A stretch of DNA of 45,297 nucleotides from positions 1-45,297 of the forward strand of contig CAAEOE010000008.1 in NCBI GenBank assembly GCA_900757505.1, given 5' to 3'. This document shows, piece by piece, positions 39,396 to 45,297 of the stretch. Under the pieces are notes generated by a model. The model was not told the origin of the DNA. It did no database searches and saw nothing but the letters and a program-made list of their open reading frames with translations. The position numbers and the translations under genes were made by a program. Source of the DNA: an uncultured Collinsella sp. (lineage in GTDB: Bacteria > Actinomycetota > Coriobacteriia > Coriobacteriales > Coriobacteriaceae). Positions within the stretch are counted from its first letter, which is position 1; every line of letters starts with the position of its first letter.

Positions 39396-39425
39396 ACGGG
39401 GTGCATCCAAATGGACACACCCCGT
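39396..39425 (-). terminator. Terminator of ftsZ
   Basis: ACGGGGTG and CACCCCGT form the stem, extended by CCA/TGG, and TTTTG follows on the minus strand, 23 nt after the ftsZ stop. Confidence 0.8.
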
Positions 39426-39447
39426 GCAGGTCGTTGAGAAAAACGAA

Positions 39448-40602
39448 CTAGAAGCTACCGCGCTTCAGGAAGTCGGGAAGCTCGAACTGGTCGTTGCCAA
39501 AGTTGGGCAGCTCGGTACCACCGACGTTGCGGGTCGGAGCTGCCTGAGCCGGGCTCGTGGCAGGAGCGGTGCGCTGCGGCTCAGCGGAGGCAGCGGCCTT
39601 GCTCTGAGACTGCTGAGCAGCAAAGAGCTCATCCTGACGGTTGACGTTGGAGTCGGAGAAGCCCGTAGCGATGACGGTGATACGCACCTGATCGCCCAGG
39701 GACTCGTCGACAACGGTACCGAAGATGATGTTGGCCTCGGGGTCGACGGCGTTGGCGACAACGTCGGCGGCGTCGCTGATCTCCTGGATGCCCAGGTCCT
39801 TGGAACCGGCGATGGAGAGCAGCACGCGCGTGGCACCATCGATGGAGCTCTCGAGCAGCGGGCTGGAGATGGCCTGCTGGGCAGCGTCGACGGCACGAGT
39901 ATCCCCAGAAGAGGTACCGATACCCATCATGGCGGTACCGGCCTGCTTCATGATGGTCTTAACATCGGCGAAGTCCAGGTTGATGATACCGGGGACGGTG
40001 ATGAGGTCGGTGATGCCCTGGGTGCCCTGGGAAAGGACGCCATCGGCAATCGCGAAGGCCTCGAGCATGGTGGTCTTCTTCTCGGCGATGTCGAGCAGCT
40101 TATCGTTAGGAATGACGATCATGGTGTCGACGCAATCGGAGAGGGTCTTGATGCCCTCCTCGGCGCTCTTCTTACGCTTGCGGCCCTCGAAGGTGAAGGG
40201 CTTGGTCACGACGGCGACGGTCAGTGCGCCGACCTCGTTCATCGCGATATCGGCAACGATGGGAGCAGCGCCGGTACCGGTGCCGCCGCCCTCGCCGCAG
40301 GTGATAAACACCATGTCGGCGCCAGCGAGCGCCTCGGCGATGTCGTCGCGGGACTCATCGGCAGCCTTGCGGCCAACCTCGGGATTGGCGCCGGCGCCCA
40401 GGCCGCGGGTAAGGTCGGTGCCGATGTGCACCTTGATATCGGCATCAGAGATCGCGAGTGCCTGAGCATCGGTGTTGATGGCAACAAACTCGACGCCGCG
40501 GATGCCCTCTTCGATCATTCGATTGACCGCGTTGGTACCGCCGCCGCCGACGCCGACCACCTTAATGACGGCAAGGTAGTTGTTGATCTCTGTCTCGTGC
40601 AT
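39448..40602 (-). CDS. ftsZ: Cell division protein FtsZ
   Basis: This 384-residue tubulin homologue has IKVVGVGGGGTNAVNRMI (residues 13-30), the tubulin signature GEGGGTGTG (103-111), the T7 loop DFADVKTIM and a C-terminal linker of about 45 residues rich in Ala, Gln and Pro. It ends ELPNFGNDQFELPDFLKRGS, whose last part is the conserved peptide that binds SepF and other anchors. It polymerises with GTP into the Z-ring. GGAGG lies 6 nt before the chosen ATG; an ATG ten codons earlier is in frame but without a site. A 199-nt AT-rich gap separates it from ftsQ, so it probably has its own promoter. No ftsA is present. Confidence 0.97.
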   Translation of the reverse strand: MHETEINNYLAVIKVVGVGGGGTNAVNRMIEEGIRGVEFVAINTDAQALAISDADIKVHIGTDLTRGLGAGANPEVGRKAADESRDDIAEALAGADMVFITCGEGGGTGTGAAPIVADIAMNEVGALTVAVVTKPFTFEGRKRKKSAEEGIKTLSDCVDTMIVIPNDKLLDIAEKKTTMLEAFAIADGVLSQGTQGITDLITVPGIINLDFADVKTIMKQAGTAMMGIGTSSGDTRAVDAAQQAISSPLLESSIDGATRVLLSIAGSKDLGIQEISDAADVVANAVDPEANIIFGTVVDESLGDQVRITVIATGFSDSNVNRQDELFAAQQSQSKAAASAEPQRTAPATSPAQAAPTRNVGGTELPNFGNDQFELPDFLKRGSF

Positions 40603-40801
40603 GTCGGTCCTCCGAACAAAGGTTATAGCCATAGCATGGGTCGACCCCTGCGCACATTAACCTTCAGGTTGAAAGTAAATGCAAAGGTAAACCGTATTAT
40701 GTTTGCACATTATGAACGTATCAGTCAAATAATTGACCGTGAAAACCAAACAAACCAGATAAACGGCGTGGTATGGCCCCTCAACAAAGCATCAACCAGC
40801 G

Positions 40802-42058
40802 CTACGAGGTCGGAGCATTCCTAAATGTGTAGTTGCCCGGAGAGCGCACATTGATATACGTTACGCCCTCTACCTGCGAAAGCAACTTGGTGACTACGCG
40901 TTCCTTCTTGGCGATATCGTCCGAATCGCCCAGCGACACCTCAATGCCGTTATTGAGGTTTGCCGAGATGGCTTCGACCGAAGGCGTGGAAATATCCTTG
41001 ACTTGTCCCAAGAACTCGCTCGAAAAACCACGCACATAATCCAGGCCGGCCTTAACGGCTTTGGAGTTCACCGCCTGGCCGGAAACCGGAGCGACATCCG
41101 CCGAGACATCAGTCAATAACACCGCGCCATAATGCTTGGCGAGCGCCAGCGCGGCATCGATTCCGGTCAAGGTATTTGAGCCCTGCCCTGTCGTGATGAC
41201 GTTGTCCTGGTCGTCCACTTCGACCGACGTCGACAGCGGGGCGATCCAGGTGTCATCGTCTCCGATAGCCCAGGCAAGGTCGTCGGAGCTGATATACGCA
41301 ATGGCGATAACTTTACGCTCCGTCGGCGTGATGATAAGCGTATGGGGAAACTGGCGCTGGACATCCACGCCCGAAACCCACGGGTTCTGCTTGAGATCCT
41401 CGGTAATCTGGTCGGGATCGACGTTAAAAAGCGACGTTCCCTCGGGCAAGTCGATCAGCTGGATAGCATCGTGCTTCGTCACATGCTCGCTGCCTTGAAT
41501 CTGAATATCAGTGGCAGTAAACAGTCCAGAGTTGATCACCACGATGGCAACGACGACGAGCACGGCCAAGACGGCCAGAACGCCGCCCACGATTTTGCCT
41601 TTGCCTGTAACGACAGAAGCGGCATCTGATGTTTTATTTGCCATCGCTCCAAGTGAAGATAACGGGTTGAAACCTTTTTTACTCGAAGGCTTCTTGGCGG
41701 TAGCCGGCACCGATGTCAGCGAGCGCGGTTTCGATGCGCCCAGCGTGAGACCTGGACGCGCCGCTTTAGTTCCCGTCGAGGGCTTGGGAGCTGCCATGGG
41801 ACGGGCAGGCTTGGCGCCCATAACAGGCTTTGACGTCACCGAGGGACGCGAGGACTTTTTTGCGGCCGGACGATTACCGAGCTGCGAGCCGACGACCGGA
41901 CGACTGGTCTGTCGAGCATGCCTGACAGACTTAGAGTGCGCGACGGTATTGCGTTGAGGTTTGGCAGGCGCGCCGGAACGCCCTCCGGCGCGGCGGAAGG
42001 TGGGTTTCGATGCTCTAGAAGCCGAGGAATTTAACTTCCGGTCTGAGCTCGATGCCAT
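40802..42058 (-). CDS. ftsQ: Cell division protein FtsQ/DivIB with long basic cytoplasmic tail
   Basis: This 418-residue bitopic protein has a cytoplasmic tail of about 155 residues rich in Lys, Arg, Pro, Ser and Ala (e.g. SKPVMGAKPARPMAAPKPST). One transmembrane helix follows (about 157-177, VGGVLAVLAVLVVVAIVVI), then a POTRA domain (about 180-250, DIQIQGSEHVTKHDAI... TLIITPTERKVIAIAY) and the FtsQ/DivIB C-domain. FtsQ links early and late division proteins at the septum. The tail is much longer than in E. coli (about 25) or Bacillus. The start has GAGGGAGG 4 nt upstream and overlaps the murB end by 44 nt, suggesting tight coupling. Confidence 0.9.
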   Translation of the reverse strand: MASSSDRKLNSSASRASKPTFRRAGGRSGAPAKPQRNTVAHSKSVRHARQTSRPVVGSQLGNRPAAKKSSRPSVTSKPVMGAKPARPMAAPKPSTGTKAARPGLTLGASKPRSLTSVPATAKKPSSKKGFNPLSSLGAMANKTSDAASVVTGKGKIVGGVLAVLAVLVVVAIVVINSGLFTATDIQIQGSEHVTKHDAIQLIDLPEGTSLFNVDPDQITEDLKQNPWVSGVDVQRQFPHTLIITPTERKVIAIAYISSDDLAWAIGDDDTWIAPLSTSVEVDDQDNVITTGQGSNTLTGIDAALALAKHYGAVLLTDVSADVAPVSGQAVNSKAVKAGLDYVRGFSSEFLGQVKDISTPSVEAISANLNNGIEVSLGDSDDIAKKERVVTKLLSQVEGVTYINVRSPGNYTFRNAPTS

Positions 42059-42926
42059 ACGCCTCCCTCACCTTTCCGTGCACATGTCTGATAACCGCGG
42101 CAACGTCATCGGCCGTGGCAGTTCCGTTATTAACGATAAAATTAGCGTGAACGGGCGAAACTTCCGCGCCGCCAATCGAAAAACCCTTTAATCCACAATC
42201 CTCGATAAGCTTGCCCACACTCGCATCGGGCGGGTTGCGAAAGACAGACCCGCAGGATGCGCGACCCATGGGCTGCGTACGCTTGCGCCTTGTAAGGTAC
42301 CGCTCCATGCGCTCGCGAATGTCGGCCTTGGGCGCCGGTTTAAGCTTGAGCACGCACTCGAGGATGATCTCATTGCGGGGAAGGCTACATTCGCGGTAGC
42401 CCCAAGAGATCTCGGACCCCGCATAATGCTTGATACCGGATGCCGGGTCAAACGTTACGACATCCTCAACCAGCGAGCCAATCCACTCGGTCCGCGTGCC
42501 GGCATTCATAGATATCGCACCGCCGACCGAACCAGGAATGCCAACGGCAAACTCAAGGCCCGAGAGGCTACGCGACAGGGCATCGTTGACCAGGCGCGCA
42601 AACATCACGCCCGCACCGACCGTCAGCGTACAACCGTCATCGGCAACAACCGTGCGCTGGAACTCACGTCCGAGCGAAATGACGGCACCGCGATAACCGC
42701 CATCGGCAACCAGCAGATTGGAGCCCTTGCCGATGATGACCCACGGCACCTGCTCGCGATCGAGCACCGCCACGGCGCGGCGGAGGGCATGATAGCTATG
42801 GCACGTCACAAAGAGGTCGGCCTTGCCGCCGATACGATAGCTCGTATGACGCGCAAGGCGCTCGTCCTCGATCACATCCGTGTCGATCATGCCCGAGAGC
42901 GCCATGACGGCGTTAAACAGACCCAT
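42015..42926 (-). CDS. murB: UDP-N-acetylenolpyruvoylglucosamine reductase
   Basis: This 303-residue FAD enzyme of the shorter type II MurB class has SYRIGGKADLFV, the FAD-binding WVIIGKGSNLLVADGG, GIPGSVGGAISMNAG, the catalytic serine in RASCGSVFRNP and the final glutamate in ELRPEVKFLG. It reduces UDP-GlcNAc-enolpyruvate to UDP-MurNAc with NADPH. No good ribosome site stands before the ATG, which begins just 5 nt after the murC stop, so translation is probably coupled to murC. Its last 44 nt overlap ftsQ. Confidence 0.95.
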   Translation of the reverse strand: MGLFNAVMALSGMIDTDVIEDERLARHTSYRIGGKADLFVTCHSYHALRRAVAVLDREQVPWVIIGKGSNLLVADGGYRGAVISLGREFQRTVVADDGCTLTVGAGVMFARLVNDALSRSLSGLEFAVGIPGSVGGAISMNAGTRTEWIGSLVEDVVTFDPASGIKHYAGSEISWGYRECSLPRNEIILECVLKLKPAPKADIRERMERYLTRRKRTQPMGRASCGSVFRNPPDASVGKLIEDCGLKGFSIGGAEVSPVHANFIVNNGTATADDVAAVIRHVHGKVREAYGIELRPEVKFLGF

Positions 42927-42931
42927 TAGAC

Positions 42932-44350
42932 TTAAGCGTCTTTCTTGGCAGTCAGATACTCAATGAACTCGGGACCGACGGTCGTAACGTCGCCGGCACC
43001 CATGGTGAGCAGCAGGTCGCCCTCGCCCACCATCTGCTCGAGCTCCTGATTGAGCTCAAGACGGCTGGAGCAGTACACGACCTCCTTGCCAGGATGCTTG
43101 GCGCGCACGGTATCGGCGAGCATCTTAGAGGTGACACCCGGAATGGGCATCTCGCCAGCCGAGAACACATCAATCAGCAGCAGTTTATCGGCATTGGCAA
43201 ATGCATCGGCAAAGTCCTCGCACAGGGCCTGCAGGCGCGAATAGCGGTGCGGCTGGAACACGACGTCGACGTGCTTGTAACCCAGCGACGAAGCGGCAGC
43301 AAGCGTCGCCTTGATCTCGGTGGGGTGATGGCCGTAATCATCGACCACGGTGATGCCATTGATATCGCCCACGTGGGTAAAGCGACGGCGGACGCCCTCA
43401 AAGCTCGAGAGCGCCTTGGCGGCGGCGTCGATGTCAAGGCCCAGGACATGGGCGACGGTGAGCACCGCCGTGGCGTTGAGCATGTTGTGGCGACCGGGAT
43501 TGCTCTTGATCTCCACAGCGCGCTCAGTGCCGTCCTCAAAGCGAACGATAAAGTCACTCTGGATGCCCTTGACATCCGGGTGCATGCAGACGATGTCGTT
43601 GCTCTCGGCAAAGCCGTAGGAAAGCACGTGACGGCCCGTCGACTTGGCGAGCTCGACCAGATGCGGGTCCTCACCGCAGACGATGACGGTGCCGTCCTCG
43701 CCCACCAGGCTCATGAATTTGGCGAAAGTTGCCTCGATCTCCTCGATACCCGAGTAGTGATCGAGGTGGTCGGCCTCGACGTTGGTCACAATGACTACGT
43801 TGGGGTTCAGGAACAGGAAGGAGCTGTCGGACTCGTCGGCCTCGGCGACAAAGTAGTCGCCCGAGCCGTTCTTGCCGTTCGTGTCATAGCCCTCGACGAT
43901 GCCACCGATCAGGAAGCTCGGATCCAGACCCATGCGGTCGAGCATGGTGGCACACATCGAAGACGTGGTGGTCTTGCCATGCGTGCCGGCAACAGCGACG
44001 GTGGTGTAGCCGTGACCCAAAGCAGAGAGCATCTTGGCACGGGGCCACACGGGAATACCAAGCTCGCGAGCGCGCACGAGTTCAGGGTTGGACTCCGGAA
44101 TAGCGGTGGAGACAACAACCACGTCGGGCTTGACCTCGTCGATCGTGGCGGCCTCATGGCCCACATGCACCTTCACACCAGCGCGGGTAAGCTGGCGGAT
44201 ATAACGTGACGTCTTAAGGTCGGAGCCGGTAACGGCATAACCGCGCTCGTGCAGAACGAGGGCGATGCCGCTCATGCCGGCGCCGCCGATACCGATAAAG
44301 TGGGCGCTCTTAAACTCGGGCGCGGAGGTTGCAGTCTGGGAATCAGCCAT
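42932..44350 (-). CDS. murC: UDP-N-acetylmuramate--L-alanine ligase
   Basis: This 472-residue Mur ligase has the N-terminal UDP-binding HFIGIGGAGMSGIALVL, the ATP P-loop VAVAGTHGKTTTSSMCATML, the metal/substrate segment VTNVEADHLDHY, the carbamoyl-region histidine in NPGRHNMLNATAVLTV and the C-terminal FQPHRYSRLQALCEDF. It adds L-alanine to UDP-MurNAc. GGAG lies 11 nt before the chosen ATG. An ATG nine codons earlier is in frame and would place GGAG inside the gene. It lies between murG and murB in the dcw order. Confidence 0.96.
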   Translation of the reverse strand: MADSQTATSAPEFKSAHFIGIGGAGMSGIALVLHERGYAVTGSDLKTSRYIRQLTRAGVKVHVGHEAATIDEVKPDVVVVSTAIPESNPELVRARELGIPVWPRAKMLSALGHGYTTVAVAGTHGKTTTSSMCATMLDRMGLDPSFLIGGIVEGYDTNGKNGSGDYFVAEADESDSSFLFLNPNVVIVTNVEADHLDHYSGIEEIEATFAKFMSLVGEDGTVIVCGEDPHLVELAKSTGRHVLSYGFAESNDIVCMHPDVKGIQSDFIVRFEDGTERAVEIKSNPGRHNMLNATAVLTVAHVLGLDIDAAAKALSSFEGVRRRFTHVGDINGITVVDDYGHHPTEIKATLAAASSLGYKHVDVVFQPHRYSRLQALCEDFADAFANADKLLLIDVFSAGEMPIPGVTSKMLADTVRAKHPGKEVVYCSSRLELNQELEQMVGEGDLLLTMGAGDVTTVGPEFIEYLTAKKDA

Positions 44351-44447
44351 GTGCTCGTGTACTCCTTGCGTAAACACTGCCTGTAACCCGTTAACTGTAC
44401 CGCACCTACCGCATCAGCGCGAGGGCGACCGAAGATATCCCGTCTAA

Positions 44448-45297
44448 CTAACGCAAACCCTCTACTGCATCCGCCAGAAGAGCGGCGGCTCTATCCTGAG
44501 CCAGACCACGCGCCGCCTGACGCATGGCGTCGCGCGCCGCCGCGTCATCGACCAGGTGCAGCAGCTCATCGGCAAAGGCAGAACCGTCGATATCGGCATC
44601 GGCGCAGAGCACGCCGGCCCCGGCGTCGACCAGATAACGGGCATTGGTGGTTTGGTGGTCGGCCGTCGCATGCGGGTACGGCACGAGCACCGAAGGCACG
44701 GCGAGCGCAGCGATCTCGGCCACGCTCGATGCTCCCGAACGCGATAGCACCAAATCGGCAGCAGCCAGCATGTCGCCCATGTTGTCGATGTAAGGCTGGA
44801 CGCGGTAACGCTTCGCCTCCTCGAGCGTCAGCGCCAAAGCGCGCTCGGTCTCCTCAAAGCCGTCGGCACCCGTCGAATGCAACACATAGAGGTTCTTGCG
44901 CGAAAGCAGCTCGTTTTTGAGCGAAGCCACGCGCTCGTTGAGGTGCTGGGCGCCGAGTGAACCGCCAAAGACGAGCAGCAGCGTAGCGTCCTCGGGAACG
45001 CCAAGTGCCTTGCGGCCGCGAGCGCGATCGCCCTCGATCACCGAGCGACGTACGGGGTTGCCGGTCATGAGCACGTGGTCAGGGTCACCTTCGCGCTCAA
45101 AGACCGAGCGCGCTGCCGGCACCGAGATGCACACGCGAGCGGCGTGGGAGTTCATCATCTTGTTGGCCAGGCCCGGAACAGAGTTCTGCTCATGTAGCAG
45201 ATACGGAACGCCTGCGCCCTTGCACCACCCCAGCAGCGGAACCTCGACATAGGCACCAAAACCGATGGCAGCATCGGGCTTGCCGACCTTTGAGAAA
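44448..45297 (-). CDS. murG: MurG glycosyltransferase, C-terminal part (5' end outside window)
   Basis: The frame is open to the right edge of the window, with about 283 codons visible. It starts inside FSKVGKPDAAIGFGAYVEVP and continues with LLHEQNSVPGLANKMM (acceptor-side motif), FGGSLGAQHLNERV (G-loop of the C-domain), LSRSGASSVAEIAAL and PYPHATADHQTTNARYL (UDP-GlcNAc-binding residues). MurG adds GlcNAc to lipid I on the inner membrane face to make lipid II. About 80 N-terminal residues are missing because of the window edge. It is followed on the same strand by murC after about 97 nt. Confidence 0.95.
   Translation of the reverse strand, partial: FSKVGKPDAAIGFGAYVEVPLLGWCKGAGVPYLLHEQNSVPGLANKMMNSHAARVCISVPAARSVFEREGDPDHVLMTGNPVRRSVIEGDRARGRKALGVPEDATLLLVFGGSLGAQHLNERVASLKNELLSRKNLYVLHSTGADGFEETERALALTLEEAKRYRVQPYIDNMGDMLAAADLVLSRSGASSVAEIAALAVPSVLVPYPHATADHQTTNARYLVDAGAGVLCADADIDGSAFADELLHLVDDAAARDAMRQAARGLAQDRAAALLADAVEGLR

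Overview
The window reads as a high-GC chromosomal segment from an anaerobic actinobacterium of the class Coriobacteriia, most likely Collinsella or a close relative. This is inference from gene content and style: a dcw cluster with ftsQ and ftsZ but no ftsA, SepF and DivIVA alongside, a four-domain S1 protein, a type-A RNase P RNA, a short ThiC with a CX2CX3C cluster motif, an oxygen-sensitive-type Fe-S cysteine desulfidase, and strong C/G-ending codon use. No phage, transposase gene, CRISPR array, rRNA or tRNA was seen.

Layout. 1-5.7 kb: end of a lipid kinase, a small GGQ release-factor-like protein, xanthine phosphoribosyltransferase, an MFS exporter, an O-acetylhomoserine sulfhydrylase, a cysteine-rich redox-type protein and a YigZ protein. 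5.7-6.6 kb: a MITE-like palindrome, the RNase P RNA and a possible small C-rich RNA. 6.6-11.5 kb: rpsA, a HAD phosphatase, the cysteine desulfidase cyuA, rpiB and ndk. 11.8-15 kb: arginine biosynthesis (argG, a 56-codon ORF, argH, all on the minus strand). 15-21.9 kb: a second HAD phosphatase, polA, an M18 aminopeptidase and yaaA. 22.5-25 kb: a TPP riboswitch with thiC, then thiD. 25.2-28.4 kb: an SGNH esterase, a PARG/macrodomain-type protein with an altered catalytic motif, a Bax-inhibitor-1-like membrane protein and a small unknown. 28.6-31.2 kb: a PiT phosphate permease with its DUF47 partner, then a nitroreductase in a T/G-rich tract.

31.3-45.3 kb is one long minus-strand block: murG-murC-murB-ftsQ-ftsZ, pgeF, pstS-pstC-pstA-pstB-phoU, then yggS-sepF-yggT-divIVA. 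In many Gram-positive bacteria ftsZ is followed by pgeF-yggS-sepF-yggT-divIVA. Here a complete high-affinity phosphate uptake operon sits between pgeF and yggS and shares a 4-nt stop/start overlap with pgeF. Upstream of pgeF are two perfect 7-bp direct repeats with an 11-bp period, the geometry of a PHO box. Together with the PiT/DUF47 pair, this puts two phosphate import systems within 11 kb.

A second theme is intergenic repeats. There are several families of long palindromes: two copies of an AGTTGCGGTGAAATA-type element, two long GC-rich inverted repeats, a MITE-like unit with 7-bp flanking direct repeats, and a REPIN-like tandem of two palindromes after thiD. Most minus-strand genes have clear hairpin-plus-T terminators, which mark the transcription units well.
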